A stretch of 64,000 bases of DNA from Sulfurimonas hydrogeniphila. GTDB lineage: Bacteria; Campylobacterota; Campylobacteria; Campylobacterales; Sulfurimonadaceae. Location of the stretch: NCBI RefSeq assembly GCF_009068765.1, contig NZ_CP035534.1, positions 1,116,001 through 1,180,000 on the forward strand, written 5' to 3'. Every line of letters starts with the position of its first letter. Positions within the stretch are counted from its first letter, which is position 1. Both the position numbers and the translations under genes were made by a program. Below the pieces are notes generated by a model. That model ran no database searches and was not told the DNA's origin. It worked only from the letters and a program-made list of their open reading frames with translations. Of the stretch, positions 39,493 through 50,476 are shown piece after piece.

Positions 39493-40083
39493 ATGAACAA
39501 TTATACAAAAAAACTTCTCTATCTTCTTCTGACATTTATAACGCTGATTGCCGGCTATGCCTATCTGCGTTATGCATATAAAGTGACAGACAGCACTCCT
39601 TTTACTCAGGAGATTGTCCTCATCATTCTTGGTACTATTGCAACAGTTTTCATAACCGCACTGCTGCTGAACAAACAGACAGAAGTTGAAATAGAAAAAG
39701 AACAGAATATCAAATTTCTTGATTTAAAAGCGGCAACCTACGAAAGACTTTTGGACTTGATGGAGAGCATGTCAGAACAGTCTCTTCTGACGGACAAAGA
39801 GATAACAAAACTGCGATTTGTGACACACAGACTTGCTATTTTTGCCTCACCTGCCGTTTTGAACGAATACAATAACTTTCTCAAAGTCATTTCAATACTT
39901 TCCAAAGACGGGACACTCAGCAACGATGACCAACAGTTGGGAGAAGCACTCGGCAAACTTACCATACAAATAAGATTTGATCTGCTCAATGAAAATCCTC
40001 ATCAAAAGAGCTATACAGCAGAACAGATAAAAAGAATGATTAAAAAGAATTCTGACAGTTCATCGAGTATCAATATAGACTAG
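39493..40083 (+). CDS. Membrane protein of unknown function
   Basis: 196 residues from ATG 39493; upstream frame is not coding. Two membrane helices (about 8-27 and 42-61) are followed by a cytoplasmic helical domain (IEKEQNIKFLDLKAATYERL, ITKLRFVTHRLAIFASPAVL). Not recognised. Convergent with nadK, ends overlapping by four bases. Confidence 0.65.
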   Translation: MNNYTKKLLYLLLTFITLIAGYAYLRYAYKVTDSTPFTQEIVLIILGTIATVFITALLLNKQTEVEIEKEQNIKFLDLKAATYERLLDLMESMSEQSLLTDKEITKLRFVTHRLAIFASPAVLNEYNNFLKVISILSKDGTLSNDDQQLGEALGKLTIQIRFDLLNENPHQKSYTAEQIKRMIKKNSDSSSSINID

Positions 40084-40934
40084 TCACCCCAATGCAGCTT
40101 TTCTTTTAACACATCAAAATAGTTGAATTCGTCTCTGTGAATGAGCTTGACTCTTTTTTTGGCCAGTTTTATATGTATGCTCTGCCCTATTTCGAGTTCA
40201 TGCTTGTCCTGTCCGTCTATGATAAGCAATGCTTTGTCTTTTGGTGTTTTCATCTCTATGGAGAATTTCCCCGGTAAGACCACAGGTCTTTGTGTCAAAG
40301 AATGCGGACATATTGGAGTCAGGGCAAAAACATTTGTCAGAGGAAACAAAACGGGACCTCCTGCTGAAAGATTGTATGCGGTTGAGCCTGTCGGAGTAGC
40401 CACTATCACACCGTCACCATAATAGGTATTGAATGCTTTTGAATCAACCAGGGTCTCTACATGTATCATATTTGAAACGGAAGCCCGTGTGATAACAATG
40501 TCATTAAAAGCATAAAGGACAACTTCTTTGTTGTTTTGTATAAACTGGGCTTCCAAAATAGATCTTTCATCCACTCTGTAGTTGCCTGCAACCAGATTGG
40601 CAACAAACTCTTCTAATTCGTTGAGGTTGATATCCGCCAAAAATCCGAGAGAACCGGCATAAATGCCAAATATCGGCACATCATACCGAAAAGAGCGTCT
40701 GACAGTCGATATAAGTGTTCCGTCTCCTCCAAGCGTTACAAGAATATCGGAGTTTTCACACAGATATTCAAATTCCATCCCCATTACACCTATCATGCCC
40801 CCGCTGATACTGTCTATAATTACTTCTATGTTATGTTTGTTAAAAATTTTTTCAAGCTTAAAATAGCTCTCTTTGAGTTCAGGAGTGGACGGTCGTAAAA
40901 CAACACCGATTTTTTTAATTGTATTTGTTTTCAA
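40080..40934 (-). CDS. nadK: NAD kinase
   Basis: 284 residues. The NAD kinase signature is [14 protein letters not shown] near 66, then [15 protein letters not shown] and [20 protein letters not shown]. It makes NADP from NAD and ATP. In Campylobacter it is next to recN; here it is separated from recN by the integron and the redox block. Confidence 0.95.
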   Translation of the reverse strand: MKTNTIKKIGVVLRPSTPELKESYFKLEKIFNKHNIEVIIDSISGGMIGVMGMEFEYLCENSDILVTLGGDGTLISTVRRSFRYDVPIFGIYAGSLGFLADINLNELEEFVANLVAGNYRVDERSILEAQFIQNNKEVVLYAFNDIVITRASVSNMIHVETLVDSKAFNTYYGDGVIVATPTGSTAYNLSAGGPVLFPLTNVFALTPICPHSLTQRPVVLPGKFSIEMKTPKDKALLIIDGQDKHELEIGQSIHIKLAKKRVKLIHRDEFNYFDVLKEKLHWGD

Positions 40935-40978
40935 AATTGCTCATTTGTGTAATAATTTTGTTAATTATACTATATTTA

Positions 40979-40986
40979 GGTATAAT
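40979..40986 (+). promoter_or_regulatory. aspS promoter -10
   Basis: GGTATAAT with TATAAT at 40981-40986, 31 bases upstream of the aspS start codon. Confidence 0.5.
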
Positions 40987-41017
40987 CGCGAAAATTATTT
41001 ATATAGGACTCTATATT

Positions 41018-42775
41018 TTGAGAACTCATTACTGTACAGATTTAAATGAAACAAATGTTGGAGAAGATGTCGTTCTTACCGGCTGGGCGAATAATTATCG
41101 TGACCATGGTGGAATTATTTTCATAGATTTGCGTGATAAAACAGGACTTATTCAGCTTACATGTGACCCTGAAGACTCTAAAGAAGCGCATAAAGTTGCA
41201 AACAATGTCCGTGATGAATATGTTTTAATAGTCAAAGGAACCGTTCGTCTTCGCGGAGAAGGTTTGACAAATCCCCGTTTGAAAACCGGTGCTATTGAAA
41301 TTATTGTAAAAGAACTGATTATAGAAAACAAATCTGCTCCTACTCCTTTTGTCATTGGCGATAAAAATGTCGGTGAAGAGACAAGATTGAAATATCGTTA
41401 CCTGGAACTTCGTGATCCTGATATGTATGAAGTTTTTCGCCTGCGTTCAAAAGCAGCGATTGCGGCAAGAAACATTTTGGATAAAAACGGATTTTTGGAA
41501 GTTGAAACACCGATTTTGACAAAATCGACTCCCGAAGGCGCCAGAGATTATTTGGTACCGTCTCGTGTGCACAATGGTGAGTTTTATGCCCTGCCACAGT
41601 CACCACAGCTTTTCAAACAGCTCTTGATGGTTGGCGGATTTGACAGATACTTTCAAATCGCAAAATGTTTCCGTGATGAAGACTTGCGGGCAGACCGTCA
41701 GCCTGAATTTACGCAGATAGATGTTGAGATGAGTTTTTGTAATCAAGAAGATGTTATGAAAATAGCCGAAGATCTGCTTGTGGCAATGTTTGATGCCTGT
41801 GGTGTTGAAATCAAGCCTCCTTTTAACCGTATTACATATAAAGACGCTATGGAATTATACGGCTCTGACAAACCGGATTTACGTTATGACCTTAAAATGG
41901 TAGATGTCATTGACATTTTTGAACGATGTGATAATGAAATATTTACAAATATTGCAAAAAAACCGCATGTTAACCGTATTAAAGCGCTCAAAGTTCCAGG
42001 TGCTGATCTGATATTTTCAAAACGCGAAATGAAATCTTTTGAAGAATACGTTCGCAAATTTGGTGCACATGGTCTTGGATATTTCCAGATGAAAGAAGAC
42101 GGGCTTAAAGGTCCTCTGACCAAATTCTTCTCCGAAGAAGATATTGCGCTTATAATCGAGAGAACCGAACTTGAAGTCGGTGATGTTGTTTTCTTTGGTG
42201 CAGGTGACAAAAAAACGGTATGGGATTACATGGGAAGATTCAGAAATTTCATTGCCGAGCATGAAAAAATGAATCTGATAGACGAAAATGCTTTTGAATT
42301 TGTATGGGTTGTTGATTTTCCGATGTTTGAAGTTGAAGACGGTCGTGTAAAAGCGCTGCACCATCCGTTTACCATGCCAAAAGACACAGACAAAGATGAT
42401 GTAGAAGAGATAGAGTCTATCGCTTATGACATCGTTTTAAACGGTACAGAACTTGGTGGCGGATCTATTCGTATACACAAAGAAGAGATACAGGAAGAGG
42501 TCTTTAAACTGCTTGGAATCGAAGAAGAAGAGGCGCAGGAAAAATTCGGTTTCCTGCTTGATGCTCTTAAATTCGGTGCACCTCCACACGGTGGTTTTGC
42601 TTTAGGATTTGACAGACTCATTATGCTTTTAACGAAAAAAACAAGTATTCGTGATGTTATTGCATTCCCTAAAACACAAAAAGCGTCCTGTTTGTTAACT
42701 AAAGCACCAAGTCCTGTTGACAATGCACAACTGCGTGACTTACACATACGCCTGCGTGAACAAACAAAGGCATAA
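41018..42775 (+). CDS. aspS: Aspartyl-tRNA synthetase
   Basis: 585 residues from TTG 41018 with AGGA at 41006; the frame extends upstream but only through a hydrophobic non-family stretch. An OB-fold anticodon domain is followed by the class II core: [17 protein letters not shown] (motif 1 region), [18 protein letters not shown] (motif 2) and [14 protein letters not shown] (motif 3), with the bacterial GAD insert. In this phylum AspRS is often non-discriminating and works with GatCAB. Confidence 0.95.
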   Translation: MRTHYCTDLNETNVGEDVVLTGWANNYRDHGGIIFIDLRDKTGLIQLTCDPEDSKEAHKVANNVRDEYVLIVKGTVRLRGEGLTNPRLKTGAIEIIVKELIIENKSAPTPFVIGDKNVGEETRLKYRYLELRDPDMYEVFRLRSKAAIAARNILDKNGFLEVETPILTKSTPEGARDYLVPSRVHNGEFYALPQSPQLFKQLLMVGGFDRYFQIAKCFRDEDLRADRQPEFTQIDVEMSFCNQEDVMKIAEDLLVAMFDACGVEIKPPFNRITYKDAMELYGSDKPDLRYDLKMVDVIDIFERCDNEIFTNIAKKPHVNRIKALKVPGADLIFSKREMKSFEEYVRKFGAHGLGYFQMKEDGLKGPLTKFFSEEDIALIIERTELEVGDVVFFGAGDKKTVWDYMGRFRNFIAEHEKMNLIDENAFEFVWVVDFPMFEVEDGRVKALHHPFTMPKDTDKDDVEEIESIAYDIVLNGTELGGGSIRIHKEEIQEEVFKLLGIEEEEAQEKFGFLLDALKFGAPPHGGFALGFDRLIMLLTKKTSIRDVIAFPKTQKASCLLTKAPSPVDNAQLRDLHIRLREQTKA

Positions 42776-42779
42776 TATT

Positions 42780-43358
42780 ATGTCGCACACAAAAAAACTC
42801 TTTCTTATTATCGGAGCTCCAGGCTCCGGTAAAACTACAGATGCTGAGCTCATAGCACAACACAACCCTGATATCACACACTACTCTACCGGTGATATGC
42901 TGCGAGCCGAAGTTGCCAGTGAGAGTGAACGGGGCAAAGAGATACACAGATATATCTCAAAAGGCGAAATTGTTCCTATAAATATCGTTATAGAGACGAT
43001 CATCAATGCTATAAAATCTTCTCCGACTGACATTATTATTATCGACGGCTATCCAAGAAGTGTAGAGCAGATGCTTGCACTTGATACCTACCTGCAAAAG
43101 CATAAAGATATTGAACTTTCCAGTGTTATTGAGGTAGAGGTAAGCGAGGAGACAGCCAGGCAAAGAGTGCTTGGACGCGCCAGAGGTGAAGATGATAACA
43201 ACGAAGTCTTTAACAACCGTATGAAAATCTATATGGAACCTTTAGGGCAGATTAAAGATTTTTATACGCAAAAAGGCATTTTAAAAGTCATTTCCGGTGA
43301 GCGAAGTATTGAAGAGATAGTTCACGAAATGGAAAGCTTTATTCAATCAAAAATCTAA
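42780..43358 (+). CDS. Adenylate kinase, short form
   Basis: 192 residues from ATG 42780. P-loop [28 protein letters not shown] and [13 protein letters not shown] are the adenylate kinase sites. The LID is short and lacks the zinc or long insert. This form is the ordinary Adk of Campylobacter, located next to aspS there too. A second, long-form adenylate kinase is 1.5 kb downstream. Confidence 0.88.
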   Translation: MSHTKKLFLIIGAPGSGKTTDAELIAQHNPDITHYSTGDMLRAEVASESERGKEIHRYISKGEIVPINIVIETIINAIKSSPTDIIIIDGYPRSVEQMLALDTYLQKHKDIELSSVIEVEVSEETARQRVLGRARGEDDNNEVFNNRMKIYMEPLGQIKDFYTQKGILKVISGERSIEEIVHEMESFIQSKI

Positions 43359-43369
43359 AGGCCTCAACG

Positions 43370-44815
43370 GTGCAAAAATTCATTTTAAAACTTTTCCCCG
43401 AAATTATGATCAAAGGACCCTCTGCAAAACGCCAGATGGTCGGTCAACTCTACAACAACCTGCTCACAATTTTACAGCGTATAGACACAAAAATCGAAGT
43501 CAAAAAATTCTCTGACAAAATGGAAGTTTTAACCCCCGAAGATGTTTTGCCCGAGGTAAGACAAAAACTTTTGGATACTCCCGGCATTGAGCAGATTCTT
43601 GAAGTGCTGCAGTTTGACGACATGGATACTATTGAGAAAATCAAAACAAAAGTATGCGAACTTGTTGCCGATTCGTTGAATGACAAGACATTTGTTGTCA
43701 GAGTAAAACGAACCGGAAAACATACTTTCAGTTCCATAGATATAGAAAGAACAGTAGGCGGGCATCTTTTGGCAAACTCAAATGCAAAAAGTGTTTCTTT
43801 AAAACATCCCGATGTGATTATACAAATGGAACTCATCCAAAATCAGCTCAATCTCATTACCACAAAGTACAAAGGACTCAGCGGATTTCCTATTGGCACA
43901 CAGGGCGATATTCTCTCTTTGATGTCCGGTGGTTTTGACTCTACTGTGGCTTCGTATCTGACAATGAAACGGGGCATAAAAACACATTTTATTTTCTTCA
44001 ATCTTGGCGGTATGGCGCATGAAATAGGTGTGAAACAGGTTGCACTCTATCTTTGGAACAAATTCGGATCTTCTCACAAGGTCAAATTTGTCTCCGTTGC
44101 CTTTGATGATGTGCTTACAGAAATTTTCAGAGCAACACCGCCGACATACATGGGTGTTATGCTCAAACGTTTAATGCTTAGAGCATCCGAACAGGTAGCC
44201 GATGCTATGGAGATTGATGCCCTTGTGACCGGTGAGAGTGTTGCGCAGGTATCAAGTCAGACACTTCGTAACCTTGCGCTCATAGACCAGGTAACGAACA
44301 AGCTTATTTTGCGTCCTCTCGCAACAATGAACAAGCCCGAAATTATGAACATAGCCAATGAAATCGGCACACGCCATTTTGCTGAAAGTATGCCCGAATA
44401 CTGTGGTGTTATTTCTCAAAATCCAATTACGCACGGTTCTTTCAAGCGTATGGAAAAAGTGGCAGAAAAATTTAACTATGATATACTTGATGCAGCAGTG
44501 CAAAATGCACAATATTTAAGTATTGATGAAATAATAGATGACATTACAAATCTGGCACCTGTTGAAGTTGTTCATACTTTGAAAAACGGTGATTTTACGG
44601 TGATAGATATTCGTCCGGAAGAAGAGTGTATTGCGCTTACATGTAACACGCTCAAGATACCTTTTCACAAACTAAAAACAGAGTTTGACAAGCTTCCACA
44701 GGACAAAGAGTATCTTCTGTACTGTGACAAAGGCATCATGAGCCAATTGCATGCACAGTACTTGCGGGATGCCAAAGGCTGTGAAAATATCCGGGTCTAC
44801 CGACCCGAATCATAG
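43370..44815 (+). CDS. thiI: tRNA 4-thiouridine synthetase ThiI with rhodanese domain
   Basis: 481 residues from GTG 43370 with AAAGG upstream. A ferredoxin-like and THUMP part (about 60-165) is followed by the PP-loop SGGFDSTVASYL near 188. A C-terminal rhodanese domain holds the active cysteine in YLLYCDKGIMSQL. It transfers sulfur to U8 of tRNA and can feed thiamine synthesis. Confidence 0.93.
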   Translation: MQKFILKLFPEIMIKGPSAKRQMVGQLYNNLLTILQRIDTKIEVKKFSDKMEVLTPEDVLPEVRQKLLDTPGIEQILEVLQFDDMDTIEKIKTKVCELVADSLNDKTFVVRVKRTGKHTFSSIDIERTVGGHLLANSNAKSVSLKHPDVIIQMELIQNQLNLITTKYKGLSGFPIGTQGDILSLMSGGFDSTVASYLTMKRGIKTHFIFFNLGGMAHEIGVKQVALYLWNKFGSSHKVKFVSVAFDDVLTEIFRATPPTYMGVMLKRLMLRASEQVADAMEIDALVTGESVAQVSSQTLRNLALIDQVTNKLILRPLATMNKPEIMNIANEIGTRHFAESMPEYCGVISQNPITHGSFKRMEKVAEKFNYDILDAAVQNAQYLSIDEIIDDITNLAPVEVVHTLKNGDFTVIDIRPEEECIALTCNTLKIPFHKLKTEFDKLPQDKEYLLYCDKGIMSQLHAQYLRDAKGCENIRVYRPES

Positions 44816-44822
44816 CAGACGG

Positions 44823-45769
<947 letters not shown>

Positions 45770-45828
45770 TTTCTGTCCTTATGAATTGTTTATGAAATAA
45801 TACTATAATTATGTAAAAAAGTAATGCT

Positions 45829-46560
45829 ATGAACTTTTATGCAGTTATTATTGGAACAGAAATTCTTAACGGAAGACGCGTTGACAAACATTTTGAATTT
45901 TTAAAGAATGAACTTGCAAAATACGGGCATGAACTTTGTGCCTCTTTTGTCATCAAAGACGATGTCGGACTGATGAAACGCACCTATAAAATGATACGCG
46001 ACGACAAAGAAGCAGTGATGTTCTCTTTTGGCGGCATCGGTTCGACTCCCGATGATTTGACACGGGAGGTGGCCGCGGAAGTTTTCAGAAATTCCAAGCC
46101 CGTAACACATGAAAAATTCAAACAAGACATTATCAAAAAATTTGGTGACGAGGCATATCCTCATCGTATCCACATGGCTGAGATACCGCCAAATACAGAA
46201 CTTCTGCCAAATCCGGTAAACAACATGTCCGGTTTTGCTTTAGACAGGAGGTTCTTTTTTATGCCGGGTTTCCCCTCGATGTCCCATCCAATGAGCAGTG
46301 AAATAATAAAAAAATATTTTTCACAGGCAAGAAAAAAATACAGATATACACTGCTGGCAGAAACAAGTGAAAATACACTCATTGATATTATGCAAAAACT
46401 CCCAAAAAACATTGAGCTTTCTTCTCTGCCAATTTTTATACAGAACAAACCGAATGTGGAACTCTCTTTAAGCGGAGAAAACAATGAAGAAGTAAAAAAA
46501 TATTTTGATATGTTTCAAGAGGAACTTTCACGCAAACATATACCATTTAAAAAATTATAA
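45829..46560 (+). CDS. CinA N-terminal (MoCF/MoaB-like) domain protein
   Basis: 243 residues. VIIGTEILNGRRVDKHFEFL, FSFGGIGSTPDDLTREVAAE and the FFFMPGFPSMSHPM region are the molybdopterin-binding-fold part of CinA. The C-terminal nicotinamide-nucleotide amidase domain is absent. It may be a pyrophosphatase for ADP-ribose or CoA-like compounds, as for other CinA N-domains. Confidence 0.85.
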   Translation: MNFYAVIIGTEILNGRRVDKHFEFLKNELAKYGHELCASFVIKDDVGLMKRTYKMIRDDKEAVMFSFGGIGSTPDDLTREVAAEVFRNSKPVTHEKFKQDIIKKFGDEAYPHRIHMAEIPPNTELLPNPVNNMSGFALDRRFFFMPGFPSMSHPMSSEIIKKYFSQARKKYRYTLLAETSENTLIDIMQKLPKNIELSSLPIFIQNKPNVELSLSGENNEEVKKYFDMFQEELSRKHIPFKKL

Positions 46561-46611
46561 ACCAAAGAATTTTATCATGTTAGTTTGATTATTGGTACTT
46601 TTATTGCTTTT

Positions 46612-46700
46612 ATCTCTTATATATGTTGTTTATCTTAACACCTCATAAAAATGAGTTTAAAGAAAAAGAGGAACAGCATTGCATTTTTAACATATAAGAG
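46612..46700. promoter_or_regulatory. Inverted-repeat region before the DUF6166/HTH gene
   Basis: CTCTTATATATGTT near 46613 and AACATATAAGAG near 46688 are near-perfect inverted repeats about 60 bases apart, with a small CTCATAAAAATGAG hairpin between them. Both lie upstream of a helix-turn-helix gene, so they could be operators or a leader fold. Confidence 0.4.
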
Positions 46701-46711
46701 AAAATAAAACT

Positions 46712-47323
46712 ATGGCATTAATAATGAACAACCATGTCTTCAAAGGGCATAAGACTTTACTGGGCAATAAATTTGTAACATATAAAGAACTGAACCTCCC
46801 GTGTCGTACCGATATATACCAATACGCCAAGAACGGTTTTGACTGGGGAAACACCTCAAAAGGTGCCTTGCAGCTTGCTTTTGCAATACTCTACCAACTC
46901 AGCAATAAAGAAACAGCACAGATGTATGCAAAAGAGTTTTGTGAAGATGTTGTCAAACAGCTTAATTCCCGCGACTGGGTTTTAGAAGCTTCAAATGTTC
47001 TTGCCTGGATGGATACGAATTGTACTACAGTTACTGAGATACAGCAAAAAAAACCAAAACAAAAAAGATTAAAACCTGCAAACAGAAAAATCAAAAAAGA
47101 CAAATCAAATGTTGTCAAAGATATTTGCAAAGAGCTTCAAATCACACAAAAACAACTCGCCGAAGTCCTTGAAGTACCCGAAGGCACCGTCAGCAGCTGG
47201 GCTGTTAAAAATGAAATTCCCAGACTCGGCAAAAAAGCCATAGAATTTTATATACAAAATACAAAAAACCAAAAAATCGTTGACAGCTACAGAAGTTTTA
47301 TAGAACTTCTGCAAGCATCATAA
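46712..47323 (+). CDS. DUF6166-like protein with C-terminal XRE helix-turn-helix
   Basis: 203 residues. The N-terminal half (DWGNTSKGALQLAFAILYQL, FCEDVVKQLNSRDWVLEAS) fits DUF6166. A basic linker (KKPKQKRLKPANRKIKKDKS) leads to an HTH (ELQITQKQLAEVLEVPEGTV, SSWAVKNEIPRLGKKAIEFY). Probably a DNA-binding regulator. A small gene of the ribbon-helix-helix kind follows 12 bases on. Confidence 0.7.
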   Translation: MALIMNNHVFKGHKTLLGNKFVTYKELNLPCRTDIYQYAKNGFDWGNTSKGALQLAFAILYQLSNKETAQMYAKEFCEDVVKQLNSRDWVLEASNVLAWMDTNCTTVTEIQQKKPKQKRLKPANRKIKKDKSNVVKDICKELQITQKQLAEVLEVPEGTVSSWAVKNEIPRLGKKAIEFYIQNTKNQKIVDSYRSFIELLQAS

Positions 47324-47334
47324 CAAGGATACCA

Positions 47335-47526
47335 TTGAAACCAAAAGACGAAGTGACAAGAAGTTTGTTGATTGACAAAAACACATGGGATGAAGCGATG
47401 AAATACTCACGCAGTCGCTACAAAATGAGCCTGAGCAAAGTTGTTGAATCTTTGCTTCAGGAATGGCTTGCCAAAGAGAAAAGGAAACCTCTCGACAACA
47501 CAAAACAAAAGAAGTTTTTTGAATAA
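47335..47526 (+). CDS. Small ribbon-helix-helix-like protein
   Basis: 63 residues from TTG 47335, behind AAGGA. EVTRSLLIDKNTWDEAMKYS and KMSLSKVVESLLQEWLAKEK fit a CopG/Arc strand-helix-helix. It could act with the HTH protein upstream. No toxin is nearby. Confidence 0.6.
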   Translation: MKPKDEVTRSLLIDKNTWDEAMKYSRSRYKMSLSKVVESLLQEWLAKEKRKPLDNTKQKKFFE

Positions 47527-47527
47527 A

Positions 47528-48031
47528 CTACCTTGCATATCCGGTATTTTTAGGCGCAGTTTCATCATAGTCAAAAAGTTCGAGTATGCTCTTTTTATTC
47601 ATTTTTCTGGCAAAATCTACGGCACTGAAACCTTTTAAGTCCCGTACATTTTTGTCAGCACCATGTTTTAAAAGAAGTTTGGCAATTTCAACTCTTCCGT
47701 AACATGCTGCACCCATCAATGCGGTAAAACCGCTTTTCCTTGTCGTTTCATTTACTTTTTTACCCTGCTCTATCAGATGTTTGACTATTTCAATTTTATC
47801 ATAGGTAATTGCCATATCAAAAATACTGACACCTTCATCATCGCAGTCAAAAATGTCTGCCCCGTTGTTTATGAGCAGCATTATTGTCTCATCTGAGCAC
47901 TGTGCACGTAATGCACAGGCAAGTACAGACTCTCCCGCCTCATTCTTTTGGGAAAGTTTCCCGCCATTTTTTATATGTTTTTTTATACCAAGATAATCAT
48001 CGTTTTTTAGTAGTTCAAGCCAAGTGTTCAA
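47528..48031 (-). CDS. Cytosolic ankyrin-repeat protein
   Basis: 167 residues, four ankyrin repeats (GIKKHIKNGGKLSQKNEAGE, DETIMLLINNGADIFDCDDE, KIEIVKHLIEQGKKVNETTR, RVEIAKLLLKHGADKNVRDL). No signal peptide, unlike the cassette protein at 16264. A protein-binding adaptor of unknown partner. Confidence 0.85.
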   Translation of the reverse strand: MNTWLELLKNDDYLGIKKHIKNGGKLSQKNEAGESVLACALRAQCSDETIMLLINNGADIFDCDDEGVSIFDMAITYDKIEIVKHLIEQGKKVNETTRKSGFTALMGAACYGRVEIAKLLLKHGADKNVRDLKGFSAVDFARKMNKKSILELFDYDETAPKNTGYAR

Positions 48032-48092
48032 AATATTCTCTTTTTATTTTATTATTTAAATTATATACTAAACTTCGTTAGTAGTTTTTAAG

Positions 48093-48098
48093 TATAAT
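48093..48098 (+). promoter_or_regulatory. dapD promoter -10
   Basis: TATAAT 31 bases before the dapD ATG. Confidence 0.45.
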
Positions 48099-48128
48099 TG
48101 CAAATCAAATTAATTAAGTGAGAATTCA

Positions 48129-49328
48129 ATGGACGTTATTCAAACAGCAGATGCATTTAAAGCATTGGTAAACAATATTAAAACAAACACAACCGGATAC
48201 AAAGATCCTTTGGCTTTTGGTATAGCACGAGTAGACTTGGGACAGTTAAATGTCGACAAGTCTCTTCAGGCGACCTACCCGGTAATCAACTGGGATGAAA
48301 ATTTTGGCAGTGCCGCGATTTTCATCCAGGCGCTTGCAAATCAGGGAATTACAGTAGATTTTACACAAAATGAAGTCGTATGTGACATAAATTTACAGTT
48401 TTTAAAAGATTGTCTCAATGCTTTTACCCCTTATTCTGACGAAGCACACGGTGATGCACACAAAAACATTCAAGTAGTTTCAGCACTCTATTCTCAAATA
48501 GTAAACAACGGAAGTCTTGAAGGCGAATTCAAAGTATGCTTTATATTTGAAGATGCGCCTTGCGAAAGTGTAGAAGCAACCTATCTAAAACTGTATGCAA
48601 TTTCTCTTGCAAAAGTAGGACTTCGCGAAATCAATCTTAACGGTGCCTTCGGTGCATTGCCGAATGTTGCATGGTCTAACGGACAACCGATAGAACTTGA
48701 TTATTTACGAGAGTTTGAAATTGAACTCAAACTTGCAAATGAGTATCCGCATATTGATTTTGTAGACAAATTTCCAAGATTTTTACAGCACATTATTCCT
48801 GCAGACAATACACGTATACTTGACACTTCCAAAGTACGTTTCGGTGCACAGCTTGCAGCCGGGACAACTGTAATGCCGGGGGCTTCATACATCAACTTTA
48901 ATGCAGGAACAACCGGTGTAAGCATGGTGGAAGGTCGTATTTCTTCTTCTGCGATTGTTGGTGACGGTTCTGATGTCGGAGGCGGTGCTTCAATTCTTGG
49001 TGTACTAAGCGGTACTGACGGAAACCCAATCAGTATCGGCAAAAACTGTCTTTTGGGAGCCAACTCTGTTTGTGGTATTCCTTTGGGGGATGGCTGTATT
49101 ATAGATGCCGGTTTGGCAATTCTTGAAGGAACAAAAGTAGGTATTTACCCAACTGAACTTGAAAAAATCAGAGAAGTAAACAAAGGCATAGCTATTGAAG
49201 GGGAAATTTTCAAAGCAAAACAACTCTCTTTTTTCAATGGACTTCACTTCCGACAAAACTCTCTAACCGGAGAAATCACTGCATCACGATCTACTCGAGA
49301 AATTAAACTCAACGCTGACCTGCACTAG
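48129..49328 (+). CDS. dapD: 2,3,4,5-Tetrahydropyridine-2,6-dicarboxylate N-succinyltransferase DapD, long form
   Basis: 399 residues, the long DapD of Campylobacterota. The C-terminal left-handed beta-helix carries RFGAQLAAGTTVMPGASYIN, SSAIVGDGSDVGGGASILGV and GKNCLLGANSVCGIPLGDGC. It makes N-succinyl-2-amino-6-oxopimelate for lysine and diaminopimelate synthesis. A strong hairpin follows the gene. Confidence 0.94.
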   Translation: MDVIQTADAFKALVNNIKTNTTGYKDPLAFGIARVDLGQLNVDKSLQATYPVINWDENFGSAAIFIQALANQGITVDFTQNEVVCDINLQFLKDCLNAFTPYSDEAHGDAHKNIQVVSALYSQIVNNGSLEGEFKVCFIFEDAPCESVEATYLKLYAISLAKVGLREINLNGAFGALPNVAWSNGQPIELDYLREFEIELKLANEYPHIDFVDKFPRFLQHIIPADNTRILDTSKVRFGAQLAAGTTVMPGASYINFNAGTTGVSMVEGRISSSAIVGDGSDVGGGASILGVLSGTDGNPISIGKNCLLGANSVCGIPLGDGCIIDAGLAILEGTKVGIYPTELEKIREVNKGIAIEGEIFKAKQLSFFNGLHFRQNSLTGEITASRSTREIKLNADLH

Positions 49329-49337
49329 GTTTAGACT

Positions 49338-49366
49338 AAATATTGAAGAACTGTTCTTCAATATTT
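49338..49366 (+). terminator. dapD terminator
   Basis: AAATATTGAAGAA, a three-base loop, and TTCTTCAATATTT form a perfect 13-bp stem followed by a T-rich stretch. Confidence 0.75.
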
Positions 49367-49448
49367 ATTATATTTGGGCACTTAGCTGCTAACACTCTGC
49401 TAACAGAATTTTTTTACAATACTAATAATATCAACAAAAGGAAAAATC

Positions 49449-50132
49449 ATGAAAAAAACTATTATCAGCCTGTCACTTATCACTACTGTCCTGCTTTTTG
49501 GAAATGACAATATCAATACGACACAGTTTTTAAACAGCGCGATTGAAGATGCGTATGACATACATGACACATTTAAGAACAAAACAGATACTCTGCTAAA
49601 AAGTGATGAAGCTTTACAGGCTTATGCCAAAGAAGTTGTAAATTTTGAATCAAAACTTGAAACATTTCCAAACAACAGCACAAAAGAATTTCAATCAACA
49701 AAAGATGCACTCAATGCCTTGGATGATGTAGAACAGTTAAGTACACAAATAACAGTATTGGCAAAAACAACAGCTTATCTTGCAGCACATCAGGCTGACA
49801 ATACAAACGAGAGCTACAATAATACTATACAGACAATGTCAAAAACAATACTCAGACTTTCCGATGATATTGGCACTATGGCAGATAGAATTGGTGAAAT
49901 GGCCGACAAAATTGGTGTAATGGCAGACAGAATTGTACAAACACAAGAAATTCAATCCAAAAACTACACTGCAACCCTGCAGTTATCTCAATATGCTATG
50001 AATCTGGCTTCCAACCAAGGCGAAGCTTCCCGTAATATGTCAACAAACAACTTAACAACTTCTATGTCAAATAGTATGCAGACTCAAAATATGAATCAAA
50101 ACAATCCCCAGGGAAGTATTCCTATGCGCTAA
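49449..50132 (+). CDS. Exported protein with heptad-like repeats
   Basis: 227 residues with a signal peptide (KKTIISLSLITTVLLFG). A helical body carries the tandem motif IGTMADRIGEMADKIGVMADRIV (seven-residue period), written here in parts: GTMADRI, GEMADKI, GVMADRI. A Gln/Asn/Met-rich tail follows. Probably a periplasmic coiled-coil protein; not recognised. Confidence 0.65.
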   Translation: MKKTIISLSLITTVLLFGNDNINTTQFLNSAIEDAYDIHDTFKNKTDTLLKSDEALQAYAKEVVNFESKLETFPNNSTKEFQSTKDALNALDDVEQLSTQITVLAKTTAYLAAHQADNTNESYNNTIQTMSKTILRLSDDIGTMADRIGEMADKIGVMADRIVQTQEIQSKNYTATLQLSQYAMNLASNQGEASRNMSTNNLTTSMSNSMQTQNMNQNNPQGSIPMR

Positions 50133-50170
50133 AACTTTATGCTATAATTAGAACATATGAGGAGGCGTTT

Positions 50171-50476
50171 ATGAGTATTTCAAATAATATTGCATCCATT
50201 CAGGCAAATACAAATGTCCTGAATGTCACTGCAAATAATATTGCAAATGTCAATACAGAAGGATTTGTCCCAAAAGATGCAAAAATATCCACTCAGTCTA
50301 ATTCTTTACATGTAAACATAAGAGAAGTAGACAACAACGGTTCAAAAAAGAGTCAAACGGATTTGGCAAAAGAGATTCCTGATGAAATTATTGCCCAAGA
50401 GAGTGTAGCAGTGAATGTCAATGTCATTAAAACCCAAAATGAGATGATGGGAACACTTTTGGATATAAAAACATAA
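50171..50476 (+). CDS. Small flagellar rod/hook-type protein
   Basis: 101 residues behind GGAGG. It keeps only the two ends of flagellar rod and hook proteins: the N-terminal VTANNIANVNTEGFVPKDA and a C-terminal helix (QESVAVNVNVIKTQNEMMGT). The central domain is missing, as in FlgB/FlgC-like minimal members. Role in the flagellum not clear. Confidence 0.72.
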   Translation: MSISNNIASIQANTNVLNVTANNIANVNTEGFVPKDAKISTQSNSLHVNIREVDNNGSKKSQTDLAKEIPDEIIAQESVAVNVNVIKTQNEMMGTLLDIKT

